From Streptomyces fagopyri (GTDB lineage: Bacteria; Actinomycetota; Actinomycetes; Streptomycetales; Streptomycetaceae): a stretch of DNA of 64,000 nucleotides. The position numbers were made by a program, and so were the translations under genes. The stretch covers positions 3,472,001-3,536,000 of the forward strand of contig NZ_CP045643.1 of the NCBI RefSeq assembly GCF_009498275.1, read 5' to 3'. The notes beneath the pieces are model-generated. The model saw nothing but the letters and a program-made list of their open reading frames with translations. It did not search any database and was not told the DNA's origin. Below, in pieces: positions 36,396 to 46,034 of this stretch (position 1 is the first letter of the stretch; each line of letters opens with the position of its first letter).

Positions 36396-36581
36396 CCGCC
36401 CCATCCTGCCCCACCCCACCGACAGTGTGACGCGACGGCGACGGTCGGTGTCCCTCGCCCCGAGGGCGCACTTCGGGCAGACTGTGCGCCCCCGCATTTG
36501 CACCCTGATGCCCCCGTGTGTCGGTGGGGCATGCCACCATCGTGCGGGCGGTGACTGGTGATACGAGATCAAGAAGAGACC

Positions 36582-39398
36582 ATGAGGCAGCAGGGCGTGC
36601 ACCCCGAAGGCGCGGAGAGTGCCTCCGCCGCTTCGTCGCGCCCGGAAGCCGGCGAAGCCGCCGCCGAGGGCAGTGACAAGACGGCCGGCGAGCCCGCCGC
36701 GAGGACCGATTCCCCTTCCAGGGCGGACGAAAAGCCCTCCCCCGCGGCGCACGGCACCGGGACTCGACGGGTGACGCGCGACGACGACTGCGGTGACGAG
36801 GTCCACAACGACGAGGTCGAGGGCGACGAACCGCTGCTGCCCGCGCGCGTGCACCGGCCGTCGGATCTGATGCGGCTGCTGGTCGGCTTCCTCGCGATCG
36901 TCGTGCTGCTCGCCATCGCGGCATTCGCGCACGGGACGACCTCGGGGCTCGAACAGGACATCAACAAGGGCACCGGTCAGGCCCCCGATCTGCTGATCAA
37001 GATCGCGGGGCTCGCGTCGAGCATCGCGATCCTGCTGGTGCCGGTCGCCTTCGCGATCGAGCGCCTGATCAAGCGGGACGGGCTGCGCATCGCCGACGGC
37101 GTGCTCGCCGCGGTCCTCGCACACGGAGTGACCCTCGCCACCGACCTGTGGGTCGCGAAGGCCGCGCCGGGCTCCATCCAGGAGGCCCTCACCCAGCCCT
37201 CGCCGGGTGACATCCACGCCCTCACCGACCCGGTGCACGGCTACCTGGCGCCCGTGATCGCGTACATGACGGCCGTCGGCATGTCCCGCAGACCCCGCTG
37301 GCGCTCGGTGCTGTGGGTGGTGCTCCTCCTGGACGCCTTCTCCATGCTGGTCACCGGCTACACGACACCGTTCTCGATCATCCTGACGGTGCTGATCGGC
37401 TGGACCATCGCCTACGGCACGCTGTACGCGGTGGGGTCGCCGAACGTCCGGCCGACCGGGCGGACGCTGATGGCGGGGCTGCGGCACGTCGGTTTCCATC
37501 CCGTCAGCGCGGCCCGCGAGGAGACTCCGGACACCTCCGACAACGGCGACCGCGGCCGGCGCTACTTCGTCACCCTGGAGGACGGCCCGCCGCTGGACGT
37601 CACGGTGGTCGACCGGGAGCAGCAGGCGCAGGGCTTCTTCTACCGGGTGTGGCGCAATCTGACCCTGCGCGGGCTCGCCACCCGTCGCAGCCTCCAGTCG
37701 CTGCGCCAGGCCCTGGAGCAGGAGGCGCTCCTCGCGTACGCGGCCATCGCGGCCGGTGCCAACGCGCCGAAGCTGATCGCGACCTCCGAGCTCGGTCCGG
37801 ACGCCGTGATGCTCGTCTACGAGCACACGGGCGGACGCACCCTGGACTCGCTGCCCGGGGAGCTCATCACCGACGGTCTGCTGCGCGACACGTGGCATCA
37901 GGTGCAAGCGCTGCAGTCACGGCGCATCGCGCACCGCAGGCTCGCGGGTGACGCGATTTTGGTGGATCGTTCCGGCACGGTGATCCTCACCGATCTGCGG
38001 GGCGGCGAGATCGCGGCCGGGGATCTGCTGCTGCGCATGGACATCGCCCAGCTGCTGACCACTCTGGGGCTGCGTGTCGGTGCCGAGCGCACGGTGGCGT
38101 CCGCGGTCGGTGTGCTGGGTCCGGACGCCGTCGCCGACTGCTTGCCCCTGCTGCAGCCCATCGCGCTGACCCGCTCCACGCGCGCGACGCTGCGCAAACT
38201 GGCCCGGGAACGTGCCCAGCGCGAGCGTGACGCGGTGCTGGAGGCCTCCCGGCAGGACAAGCTCGCGCGCGCGGAGCAGGCCCAGCACGCCGAGACCGTG
38301 GCGGAGAAGCCCGGCAAGAAGGCCGTACGGGCGGAGCAGCGGGCCGAGAAGCGGGCGCTGGACGAAGCGCTGGACGAGGCCCGCGAGGAGGACCTGCTCA
38401 CCCAGATCCGCCATCAGGTGCTGCGGATCAGACCGCAGGCACCGGTCGAGCCTGCCCGCCTGGAGCGGATCAAGCCGCGCACGCTGATCAGTTTCATCGC
38501 CGGTGCCATCGGCGCGTACTTCCTTCTGACCCAGCTCACCCACATCGAGTTCGCGAGCCTGTTCGAGAGCGCGGAGTGGGGCTGGGTCGCGGCGGCCGTG
38601 CTGTTCTCGGCGCTGAGCTACTTCGCGGCGGCGATGAGCCTGCTCGGCTTCGTGCCCGAACGGGTGCCGTTCCTGCGGACGGTGGCCGCGCAGGTGGCCG
38701 GCTCGTTCGTGAAGATCGTGGCGCCCGCGGCGGTCGGCGGTGTCGCTCTCAACACGCGCTTCCTGCAGCGTGCCGGGGTGCGGCCGGGGCTCGCGGTGGC
38801 GAGCGTCGGCGCGTCGCAGCTGTTCGGTCTCGGCTGTCACATCCTGATGCTGCTGTCCTTCGGCTATCTGACCGGCACGGAGAAGACGCCGTCGCTGTCG
38901 CCCTCCCGCACGGTCATCGCCGGTCTGCTGACGGTCGCGGTGCTGGTCCTCGTCGTGACGTCCGTGCCGTTCCTGCGGAAGTTCATCGTCACCCGTGTCA
39001 GGTCGCTGTTCGCCGGCGTCGTGCCGCGGATGCTGGACGTGCTGCAGCGGCCGCAGAAGCTCGTCACCGGCATCGGCGGCATGCTGCTGCTGACCGCCTG
39101 CTTCGTGATGTGCCTGGACGCGTCGATCCGTGCCTTCGGTCATGAGGAGACCACCACGCTCAGCCTCGCCAGCGTGGCCGTCGTCTTCCTCGCCGGCAAC
39201 GCGCTCGGCTCGGCGGCGCCGACGCCCGGCGGTGTCGGCGCGGTCGAGGCGACGCTCACGGTCGGTCTGATCGCCGTCGGTCTCCCCAAGGAGGTCGCCG
39301 CGCCCGCGGTGCTGCTGTACCGGCTGCTGACGCTGTGGCTGCCGGTGCTGCCCGGCTGGCTGTTCTTCAACCACCTCACGCGCAAGGGCGCCCTGTAG
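36582..39398 (+). CDS. Kinase-like plus LPG-synthase-type membrane flippase protein
   Basis: A 938-residue membrane protein. After an acidic disordered head (1-90) come about five transmembrane helices, then a soluble lipopolysaccharide-kinase/RIO-like segment (residues 320-520: RALEQEALLAYAAIAAGANAP, VMLVYEHTGGRTL, IAHRRLAGDAILVD). It ends in a lysylphosphatidylglycerol-synthase-type transmembrane domain (about residues 630-930, GSAAPTPGGVGAVEATLT). This last domain moves lipids across the membrane in related proteins. The ATG at 36582 is chosen after GAAGAG; a GTG at 36558 is also open. Divergent from the ATL gene. Confidence 0.85.
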   Translation: MRQQGVHPEGAESASAASSRPEAGEAAAEGSDKTAGEPAARTDSPSRADEKPSPAAHGTGTRRVTRDDDCGDEVHNDEVEGDEPLLPARVHRPSDLMRLLVGFLAIVVLLAIAAFAHGTTSGLEQDINKGTGQAPDLLIKIAGLASSIAILLVPVAFAIERLIKRDGLRIADGVLAAVLAHGVTLATDLWVAKAAPGSIQEALTQPSPGDIHALTDPVHGYLAPVIAYMTAVGMSRRPRWRSVLWVVLLLDAFSMLVTGYTTPFSIILTVLIGWTIAYGTLYAVGSPNVRPTGRTLMAGLRHVGFHPVSAAREETPDTSDNGDRGRRYFVTLEDGPPLDVTVVDREQQAQGFFYRVWRNLTLRGLATRRSLQSLRQALEQEALLAYAAIAAGANAPKLIATSELGPDAVMLVYEHTGGRTLDSLPGELITDGLLRDTWHQVQALQSRRIAHRRLAGDAILVDRSGTVILTDLRGGEIAAGDLLLRMDIAQLLTTLGLRVGAERTVASAVGVLGPDAVADCLPLLQPIALTRSTRATLRKLARERAQRERDAVLEASRQDKLARAEQAQHAETVAEKPGKKAVRAEQRAEKRALDEALDEAREEDLLTQIRHQVLRIRPQAPVEPARLERIKPRTLISFIAGAIGAYFLLTQLTHIEFASLFESAEWGWVAAAVLFSALSYFAAAMSLLGFVPERVPFLRTVAAQVAGSFVKIVAPAAVGGVALNTRFLQRAGVRPGLAVASVGASQLFGLGCHILMLLSFGYLTGTEKTPSLSPSRTVIAGLLTVAVLVLVVTSVPFLRKFIVTRVRSLFAGVVPRMLDVLQRPQKLVTGIGGMLLLTACFVMCLDASIRAFGHEETTTLSLASVAVVFLAGNALGSAAPTPGGVGAVEATLTVGLIAVGLPKEVAAPAVLLYRLLTLWLPVLPGWLFFNHLTRKGAL

Positions 39399-39509
39399 GA
39401 AGCGGTGACGGCCGCCCCACCCCGGCCGTACCGGCACGGGGCGCCGCGTTCTCACCCGCACGGCCCGCGTCCCGAGCGCACCGCGCGACGCGACCGCAGG
39501 ATGGGAGAC

Positions 39510-41054
39510 ATGCCGAACCCGTCCCTGTCACGTGCCGCTGCCCTCACCGTGACCGCCGTCCTGCTGCCCTGTGTGCTGACAGGCTGCGGCGACGGACCCA
39601 GGGACGGGGATCTGACGGCCCAGAAGCTGAGCTGGAAGGACTGCCCGGCCCCCTCCGAGTCGGAGGGCGGCGGGAACGTCCCCTCTCCTCTGCCGGGCGG
39701 TGCGCGGTGGCAGTGCGCCACCATGGAGGCTCCCCTCGACTGGTCCGACCCCAAGGGCGACACGATCGGCATCGCGCTGATCCGGGCGCGGACGAGCGGC
39801 GACCCGGGCAGACGCATCGGCTCCCTCGTCTTCAACTTCGGTGGCCCCGGCGGCTCGGGCGTCACCACGCTGCCCGCCTTCGGCGGGGACTACGCGAAGC
39901 TGCGCACCCGCTACGACCTGGTGAGCTTCGATCCGCGTGGGGTCGGCCGCAGCGACGGGGTGAAGTGCGAGGACGACAGCCAGCTCGACGCGTACTTCCA
40001 GCAGGACGCCATCCCCGACGACGCCGCCCAGCAAAAGGCCCTCCTGAACAACACGAGGACGTTCAACGCGGCCTGTGAGAAGAACTCGGGGCGGACCATC
40101 CCGCACGTGCGCACCACCGACGCGGCCCGCGACATGGACCTCATGCGGCAGGTCCTCGGAGACGCCAAGCTGCACTACTTCGGCATCTCCTACGGCACCG
40201 AACTCGGCGGCGTGTACGCCCATCTGTTCCCCGAGCACGTGGGGCGCGCCGTGTTCGACGGAGTGGTCGACCCGACACAGGACCCGGAACAGGGCGCGCT
40301 CGGGCAGGCCAAGGGCTTCCAGCTCGCGCTGGACAACTTCGCCGAGGACTGCACCTCGAAGACGGATCCCTGCCCGATCGGCGACACCCCGCAGGACGTC
40401 AAGGACCGTATCGCCAAGCTCCTGACCAGCCTGGAGAGCAAACCGATCCCCGGTGTCTTCCCCCGTGAGCTGACCCAGACCGCGGCGACCAACGGCATCG
40501 CGCAGGCTCTGTACTCCAAGGACTTCTGGGAGTACCTGACGGAGGGCCTGGACCAGGCGTACAGCGGTGACGGCAAGGAGCTGATGCTGCTGTCGGACTC
40601 GATGAACGGGCGCAGCGAGGACGGCCAGTACAGCAATCTCACCGCGGCGAACGTGTCCATCAACTGCGCTGACGAGAAGCCGCGTTACACCACCGCCGAC
40701 GTCGAGGCGAAACTTCCGGAGTTCCGGGCCGCGTCCCCCTTGTTCGGCGACTATCTGGCCTGGGGCATGCTCAGTTGCACCGACTGGGCCGTCCCGGGCG
40801 CCGCCGACCACCCGGACGTCAGCGCCGTCGGCGCGGCGCCGATCCTCGTGGTCGGCAACACCGGTGACCCGGCCACACCGTACGAGGGCGCGAGGAAGAT
40901 GGTGGAGGCGCTGGGCAAGGGCGTCGGCGTCGAGCTGACCTACAAGGGCCAGGGGCACGGCGCGTACGACAGCGGGAACAAGTGCGTGCACAACGCCGTG
41001 GACGGCTATCTACTGAACGGGACCGTGCCCCCCGCCGGAACCGTCTGCACTTAG
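39510..41054 (+). CDS. Secreted alpha/beta-hydrolase lipoprotein, copy 1
   Basis: A 514-residue alpha/beta hydrolase of the tripeptidyl-aminopeptidase type. A signal peptide ends in a lipobox (LTGC), so it is lipid-anchored outside the membrane. The catalytic triad is Ser in HYFGISYGTELGG, Asp in NTGDPATPYEGA and His in GQGHGAYD; the oxyanion stretch NFGGPGGSG precedes the Ser. These enzymes release N-terminal tripeptides or act on amino-acid derivatives. It lies upstream of a paralogue with which it shares most motifs. Confidence 0.9.
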   Translation: MPNPSLSRAAALTVTAVLLPCVLTGCGDGPRDGDLTAQKLSWKDCPAPSESEGGGNVPSPLPGGARWQCATMEAPLDWSDPKGDTIGIALIRARTSGDPGRRIGSLVFNFGGPGGSGVTTLPAFGGDYAKLRTRYDLVSFDPRGVGRSDGVKCEDDSQLDAYFQQDAIPDDAAQQKALLNNTRTFNAACEKNSGRTIPHVRTTDAARDMDLMRQVLGDAKLHYFGISYGTELGGVYAHLFPEHVGRAVFDGVVDPTQDPEQGALGQAKGFQLALDNFAEDCTSKTDPCPIGDTPQDVKDRIAKLLTSLESKPIPGVFPRELTQTAATNGIAQALYSKDFWEYLTEGLDQAYSGDGKELMLLSDSMNGRSEDGQYSNLTAANVSINCADEKPRYTTADVEAKLPEFRAASPLFGDYLAWGMLSCTDWAVPGAADHPDVSAVGAAPILVVGNTGDPATPYEGARKMVEALGKGVGVELTYKGQGHGAYDSGNKCVHNAVDGYLLNGTVPPAGTVCT

Positions 41055-41082
41055 AAAAGTGCAGGTCAGACAGTTATCCACA

Positions 41083-41111
41083 GGCGCCCGAGGCTGCTCG
41101 CCACGGGCGCC
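41083..41111 (+). terminator. Hairpin between the two hydrolase genes
   Basis: GGCGCCCG pairs with CGGGCGCC (8 bp, 13-nt loop). A second 8-bp hairpin, CTGCACTT / AAGTGCAG (41045-41064), contains the stop codon of the first gene. Either may uncouple the two transcripts. Confidence 0.5.
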
Positions 41112-41169
41112 TACTATGGCGTGCAGGTGATCCGCGGCATCCGGCGGACCACGGGTGAGGGGGAATCTC

Positions 41170-42720
41170 ATGACGCGTTTCGCACGGTGGACGGCCCTGG
41201 TGGCGACCGCTCTGCTGGTGGCCGGCTGCGGCGGTTCGTCCGGGAACGGCAAGGACGAGGGGAAGGACAGTGACACCCCGTCGGCCACCACGTCCTCGTC
41301 CGCGGCCGCCTCGGCACTGCCGGCCTCGCTCACCTCTCAGAAGCCCGACTGGGGTCGCTGCAAGGGCACTTCGAGCGCGGCCGCCCAGGGCGACGGCTGG
41401 CAGTGCGCGACGCTCAAGGTGCCGCTCGACTACGCGAAGCCGGACGGCGGGACGATCGGACTCGCGCTGATCCGATCGAAGGCGACCGGCGGCCAGGGCA
41501 AGCGCCTCGGCTCACTCCTGTTCAACTTCGGCGGCCCCGGCGGCTCGGGCGTCTCCACCATGCCCTACTACGAGAGCCTCGTCGGCCCGCTCCACGAGCG
41601 CTACGACCTGGTGAGCTGGGACCCACGCGGTGTCGCCGCCAGCGAGGGCGTGCGCTGCCGCGGTGACAAGGCGATCCAGGCCGCCGAGTCGGTGGACGCC
41701 ACCCCGGACGACGCAGCCGAGGAGAGCGCCTACTTCAAGGACGCCACCGACTTCGGCAAGGGCTGCGCGAAAGCCGCCGGAAAGCTGATGTCGCACGTCT
41801 CGACGACCGACACCGCCCGCGACATGGACCTGATGCGCCAGGTCCTCGGTGACAGCCGGATGCACTACTTCGGTATCTCCTACGGCACCGAACTCGGCGG
41901 CGTGTACGCCCACTTGTTCCCCAAGAACGTGGGACGCCTGGTGCTGGACGCAGTCGTCGACCCGAGCGCCGACACGGTGGGCCACGCCAAGAACCAGACC
42001 CTGGGCTTCCAGCGCGCCCTGGACGACTACCTCAAGTCCACCGGCCAGGACCCCGCGCAGGGCTCCGCGAAGATCGTGGACCTTCTGGACCGGATCGACG
42101 CGAAGCCGCTGCCGACCGGCGGGGGGCGAAAGCTCACCCAGACCCTGGCCCTCACCGGCATCGTCCAGCCGCTGTACAGCAAGGCGGGCTGGCCGCGCCT
42201 GACCGCCGCGCTCCAGAGCGCCGAGGACGGCGACGGCACGGACCTGCTCGCGCTCGCCGACGGGTACAACGACCGTGACTCCTCGGGGCACTACGGCACG
42301 ACGACCCATTCACAACGGCTCATATCCTGCTTGGACGACAAGCAGCGTCCGACTCCCGGCGAGACGAGGAAGCTCCTGCCGGAGTTCGAGAAGATCTCGC
42401 CGGTCTTCGGCGATTTCATGGGCTGGGACACGGCGGGCTGGTGTCACGACTGGCCGGTCGGCGGTCAGTACGACACCCCGGAGGTCAGCGCCCCGGGAGC
42501 GGCACCCGTCCTGGTCGTGGGCAACACCGGGGACCCGGCGACGCCGTACGAGGGCGCCCGCAGGATGGCCGACGAGCTGGGCAGGGGCGTCGGGGTGGAA
42601 CTCACCTGGAAGGGCGAGGGCCATGGCGCGTACGGAAGCGGCAGCGAGTGTGTCGACTCCACGGTGAACGGCTATCTGCTGAACGGGACGGTGCCGAAGG
42701 ACGGCAAGGTCTGTTCATGA
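41170..42720 (+). CDS. Secreted alpha/beta-hydrolase lipoprotein, copy 2
   Basis: A 516-residue paralogue of the preceding gene. A lipobox ends the signal peptide (VAGC), followed by a Ser/Ala/Asp linker. The same triad is seen: GISYGTELGG, NTGDPATPYEGA and GEGHGAYG. The N-terminus differs in length from copy 1, but the catalytic core aligns throughout. The ATG at 41170 has GAGGGGGAA upstream. Tandem duplication with divergence is the simplest explanation. Confidence 0.9.
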   Translation: MTRFARWTALVATALLVAGCGGSSGNGKDEGKDSDTPSATTSSSAAASALPASLTSQKPDWGRCKGTSSAAAQGDGWQCATLKVPLDYAKPDGGTIGLALIRSKATGGQGKRLGSLLFNFGGPGGSGVSTMPYYESLVGPLHERYDLVSWDPRGVAASEGVRCRGDKAIQAAESVDATPDDAAEESAYFKDATDFGKGCAKAAGKLMSHVSTTDTARDMDLMRQVLGDSRMHYFGISYGTELGGVYAHLFPKNVGRLVLDAVVDPSADTVGHAKNQTLGFQRALDDYLKSTGQDPAQGSAKIVDLLDRIDAKPLPTGGGRKLTQTLALTGIVQPLYSKAGWPRLTAALQSAEDGDGTDLLALADGYNDRDSSGHYGTTTHSQRLISCLDDKQRPTPGETRKLLPEFEKISPVFGDFMGWDTAGWCHDWPVGGQYDTPEVSAPGAAPVLVVGNTGDPATPYEGARRMADELGRGVGVELTWKGEGHGAYGSGSECVDSTVNGYLLNGTVPKDGKVCS

Positions 42721-42769
42721 CGGCGGCGGGGGTCCCGCACACCTGTCGTGTACGGGACCCCCGCCGCCG
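42721..42769. terminator. Bidirectional terminator between hydrolase and moeZ
   Basis: A 17-bp perfect stem (CGGCGGCGGGGGTCCCG with its complement) around a 15-nt loop, beginning right after the stop of the lipoprotein gene. It lies 46 bp from the end of moeZ on the other strand. Confidence 0.65.
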
Positions 42770-42815
42770 GAAGTACGGGACGGTCCGGTGCTCAGCGCAC
42801 CGGCTCACCGGGTGC

Positions 42816-43994
42816 TCAGTAGATCGGCTTGTCCGGTTCGATCTGGTTGACCCAGCCGATCACGCCGCCGCCGACGTGCACCGCGTCCGAGAAGCCCGCG
42901 GACTTCAGGACGGCGAGGACCTCCGCGCTGCGCACACCCGTCTTGCAGTGCAGGACGATCTTCTTGTCCTGCGGAAGGGTCTCCAGGGCGGTGCCCATGA
43001 GGAACTCGTTCTTCGGGATCAGCTTGGCGCCGGGGATCGAGACGATCTCGTACTCGTTGATCTCGCGGACGTCGATGATCTCGATGTTCTCGCCGTCGTC
43101 GATCCACTCCTTGAGCTGCTTGGGAGTGATCGTGGAGCCGGCCGCCGCCTGCTGGGCCTCCTCGGACACGACACCGCAGAAGGCCTCGTAGTCGATGAGT
43201 TCGGTGACGGTGGGGTTCTCGCCGCAGACCGCGCAGTCCGGGTCCTTGCGGACCTTGACCTGGCGGTACTGCATCTCCAGGGCGTCGTAGATCATCAGGC
43301 GGCCCACCAGGGGCTCGCCGATGCCTGCGAGCAGCTTGATCGCCTCGTTGACCTGGATGGAGCCGATGGACGCGCACAGCACGCCCAGGACACCGCCCTC
43401 GGCGCAGGAGGGGACCATGCCGGGGGGCGGGGGCTCCGGGTAGAGGCAGCGGTAGCAGGGGCCGTGCTCGGACCAGAAGACGGACGCCTGGCCGTCGAAG
43501 CGGTAGATCGAGCCCCACACGTACGGCTTGTCGAGGAGCACGCACGCGTCGTTGACCAGGTAGCGGGTCGCGAAGTTGTCCGTGCCGTCGACGATCAGGT
43601 CGTACTGGCTGAAGATGTCCATCACGTTCTCGGCCTCGAGCCGCTCTTCGTGCAGGACCACCTTCACGTACGGGTTGATGCCCAGCACGGAATCGCGCGC
43701 CGACTCGGCCTTGGAGCGGCCGATGTCCGCCTGGCTGTGGATGATCTGCCGCTGCAGGTTCGACTCGTCGACCTCGTCGAACTCCACGATGCCGAGCGTG
43801 CCCACGCCCGCCGCGGCCAGGTACATCAGCGCCGGGGACCCGAGGCCGCCGGCGCCCACACACAGCACCTTGGCGTTCTTCAGCCGCTTCTGCCCGTCCA
43901 TGCCCACGTCGGGGATGATCAGGTGGCGGGAGTACCTGCGGACCTCGTCTACGGTGAGCTCGGCAGCCGGCTCGACCAGGGGTGGCAGCGACAC
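42816..43994 (-). CDS. moeZ: Adenylyltransferase/sulfurtransferase MoeZ
   Basis: A 392-residue fusion of a ThiF/MoeB adenylyltransferase (residues 1-270) and a rhodanese domain (285-392). The E1 part has GAGGLGSP, the intact ESNLQRQI, and zinc pairs CYRC and CAVC; the rhodanese has the loop cysteine in HCKTGVRS. It activates and thiolates the C-terminus of ubiquitin-fold sulfur carriers for molybdopterin, cysteine or thiamin-type pathways. Unlike the ThiF-like protein at 18.9 kb, all E1 residues are present. The GTG at 43994 has GGAG upstream. It lies 63 bp after the spherulin-type gene. Confidence 0.94.
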   Translation of the reverse strand: MSLPPLVEPAAELTVDEVRRYSRHLIIPDVGMDGQKRLKNAKVLCVGAGGLGSPALMYLAAAGVGTLGIVEFDEVDESNLQRQIIHSQADIGRSKAESARDSVLGINPYVKVVLHEERLEAENVMDIFSQYDLIVDGTDNFATRYLVNDACVLLDKPYVWGSIYRFDGQASVFWSEHGPCYRCLYPEPPPPGMVPSCAEGGVLGVLCASIGSIQVNEAIKLLAGIGEPLVGRLMIYDALEMQYRQVKVRKDPDCAVCGENPTVTELIDYEAFCGVVSEEAQQAAAGSTITPKQLKEWIDDGENIEIIDVREINEYEIVSIPGAKLIPKNEFLMGTALETLPQDKKIVLHCKTGVRSAEVLAVLKSAGFSDAVHVGGGVIGWVNQIEPDKPIY

Positions 43995-44057
43995 GGGGAC
44001 TCCGTTGGTCGGTCAATCACTACAGTTGTTCTCCCCGTAACACTGCCACGCCCTTCT

Positions 44058-44807
44058 TCATTCCGAGACACCCGTTCCGATCCGCGAGACGATCTCGTCC
44101 CAGTAGCCGGGCATCGTCTCCCAGGGGTCGGTACGGCCGCCCTGATCCGTGCGGTCGGTGAAGTAGATGGTCGAGGCGCCCTGCCAGCGCGCGATGCGCA
44201 GCGCCTCGTCCAGATGGCCGCGCGGCACGCCGTGCACGAAGTGGCAGAAGCGCTCGGGCGCGTAGTCGGCGGTCCACTCGGCGACCTGCGACCACCGGTA
44301 GTCGCTCCACGGGCCGGAGAACGTCACCAGCTGGTCGGCGTTCTCGGCATAGCCGGGGTAGGGGTGGGTGCCGTGACCGAGCACGATGTGCGGGTCGTCG
44401 AGGAGCGCGCGGAGCCCGGTGACCGCCCGGCGGACCTCGGGAAGCGCGGCGCGCTCGGTGGGGCAGCGGTGCAGGAGGAACCCGCCGACCCGGTACCAGT
44501 CGAGATACCGGTGGGCGTCGGAGATCACCTCGCCGACGGCACGTGCGCCGTAGGAGACGTCCAAGTGCCCGAGCACGCGCACACCGGCGTTGCGGAGCCG
44601 GCCGACGGCTTCCAGGCAGTGCGGGTCGGGGCGGACGCCGGGACCTTCGGCCACGTTCAGGACGACCCAGTGCAGTGGGGTGCCGGGGCGGGTGAGCGCG
44701 CCCCACTCCCCCGGTGCGACGAGGGGGTGCGCGTAGCCGGGGATGCCGAAACCGGTTCTCAGGTTCGTGCTCGCGGTGCCCGCCGTGGCGCTGGTCAGAT
44801 GCGGCAT
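44058..44807 (-). CDS. Spherulin-4-type glycoside hydrolase-like protein
   Basis: A 249-residue TIM-barrel protein of the spherulation-specific family 4 group: GFGIPGYAHPLVAPGEW, WVVLNVAEGPGVRPD, VRVLGHLDVSYGARAV and the segment IVLGHGTHPYPGY. In fungi, family members hydrolyse galactosaminogalactan, and a related domain acts in the Pel polysaccharide system. No signal peptide is seen, so it may be cytoplasmic or exported in another way. The start overlaps the epimerase stop by 13 bp, and the ATG has GGAGG upstream. Confidence 0.85.
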   Translation of the reverse strand: MPHLTSATAGTASTNLRTGFGIPGYAHPLVAPGEWGALTRPGTPLHWVVLNVAEGPGVRPDPHCLEAVGRLRNAGVRVLGHLDVSYGARAVGEVISDAHRYLDWYRVGGFLLHRCPTERAALPEVRRAVTGLRALLDDPHIVLGHGTHPYPGYAENADQLVTFSGPWSDYRWSQVAEWTADYAPERFCHFVHGVPRGHLDEALRIARWQGASTIYFTDRTDQGGRTDPWETMPGYWDEIVSRIGTGVSE

Positions 44808-45754
44808 GCCGCCTCCATCCAGATGTCGGCGAGGGACTCCTCCAGGTTGATCCGGGGCCGCCAGCCGAGGCGGTCGCGCGCGGTGCGTACGTCGGCCTGT
44901 TGCCAGCTGCCGCAGCCGTCCGGGTAGGGGTAGGCGGCCGGGCCCGCGTGGTCGGGTTCGGGGCGGGGGTGGCCGATGGGTGCCCTCATGGGTCCGGGCG
45001 GGCCGTCGAGTTCGTGCAGCGTGCCGCCGTAGCCGGCGACGCGGGCGAGGACGGCGGCGGCGTCGCGCAGACGGATGGCCCGCCCCGAGCCGATGTTGAT
45101 GACGCCCTGTGCGGCGGAGAGGGAGGCGGCGTGGACGGCACGGGCGACGTCGCGGACGTCGATGAAGTCGCGCTGGACGCCGAGCCCGCCGAGTTTGAGT
45201 TCGCCGTCGCCGGACTGCATGGCGCGCCGCATGGCCTCGGCGAGGCGGCCGAGCGGGGATCCGGCGGGCGTGCCGGGCCCGGCGGGCGAGAAGACGCGCA
45301 GGACGACGGCGTCGAGTCCGGAGCCGAGGACCAGTTCGGTGGCCGCGAGTTTGCTGACGCCGTACGGGCCGCCGGGGCGCGGGACGGCGTCCTCGGCGGT
45401 GGACGAACCGGGCTGGCTGGGCCCGTACTCGGCGCCGCAGCCGATCTGCACGAGCCGCGCCCCGCACCCGCTGCGCCGCAGGGCCTCGCAGACGGTGGCG
45501 ACGGCGACGGTGTTGTGCCGGGTCAGTTCGCGGGCGCCGCCGCGGGTGGCACCGGCGCAGTTGATGACGACCCCGGGGTGCACGGCGTCCAGGAAGCGGG
45601 TGAGCGCGCCGGGGCTGCCCGAGGCGAGGTCGAACCGTACGTCGGCGTCGTCGCCCCGGCCGAGCGCGGTGAGTTGCACGGCCGGGTCGGCGAGCAGTCT
45701 GTCGGCGACGAAACGGCCGAGGTATCCGTTGGCTCCGATCAGCAGGACCCTCAT
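44795..45754 (-). CDS. NAD-dependent sugar epimerase/dehydratase
   Basis: A 319-residue extended SDR. The nucleotide-binding GANGYLG is at residues 8-14, and the YGVSK pair supplies the catalytic Tyr and Lys near residue 130. The pattern fits NAD-dependent nucleotide-sugar epimerases or dehydratases. Given its neighbours it may act on UDP-GlcNAc/GalNAc, but this cannot be read from the sequence. It starts with an ATG overlapping a 15-codon ORF by ATGA and also has GGGAG 7 nt upstream. Confidence 0.88.
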   Translation of the reverse strand: MRVLLIGANGYLGRFVADRLLADPAVQLTALGRGDDADVRFDLASGSPGALTRFLDAVHPGVVINCAGATRGGARELTRHNTVAVATVCEALRRSGCGARLVQIGCGAEYGPSQPGSSTAEDAVPRPGGPYGVSKLAATELVLGSGLDAVVLRVFSPAGPGTPAGSPLGRLAEAMRRAMQSGDGELKLGGLGVQRDFIDVRDVARAVHAASLSAAQGVINIGSGRAIRLRDAAAVLARVAGYGGTLHELDGPPGPMRAPIGHPRPEPDHAGPAAYPYPDGCGSWQQADVRTARDRLGWRPRINLEESLADIWMEAACRI

Positions 45755-45798
45755 CGGGCGGCTCCCGGGGCGGATTCTCCGGTTCGGGAGGTGATCAT
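45751..45798 (-). CDS. 15-codon leader ORF coupled to the epimerase
   Basis: An ATG 8 nt after AAGGAG opens the short frame MITSRTGESAPGAAR, whose TGA overlaps the epimerase ATG (ATGA). Translating this ORF would deliver ribosomes to the epimerase start. It is too short to judge on composition, so it may be accidental. The remaining 236 bp up to the membrane gene hold nothing recognisable. Confidence 0.4.
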   Translation of the reverse strand: MITSRTGESAPGAAR

Positions 45799-46034
45799 CT
45801 GGCGTTCTCCTTCGGGGTGGTGCCGTGGGTCGGAAGGGAGGCCCGCGGTGTCGGCCCCGCGGGAGAGGTGGGCCCGGCGGCGGGGCCGGGCCCTCGGGTG
45901 GCGCTCACGACGGTTCGCGGCGGCGGAGGGCGCCGCGGGCCGGGGCGAGGTGCGCGGGTCGTGGTCCGCGGCGGGCGGTGCGCAGCGCTGTTCGCCGCCG
46001 TGTGCGCGGCCCGGGCCAGGCGCGGGGGCGGTGC

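Noticed and set aside
36030..37907. A long minus-strand frame over the first part of the flippase-like gene
   Set aside because: Apart from the ATL gene at its end, it is an antisense shadow rich in His/Arg/Asp and without a domain.
37917..39461. Antisense 514-codon frame opposite the flippase-like gene
   Set aside because: His/Arg/Gln-rich composition is the mirror of codon bias of the real gene; no domain seen.
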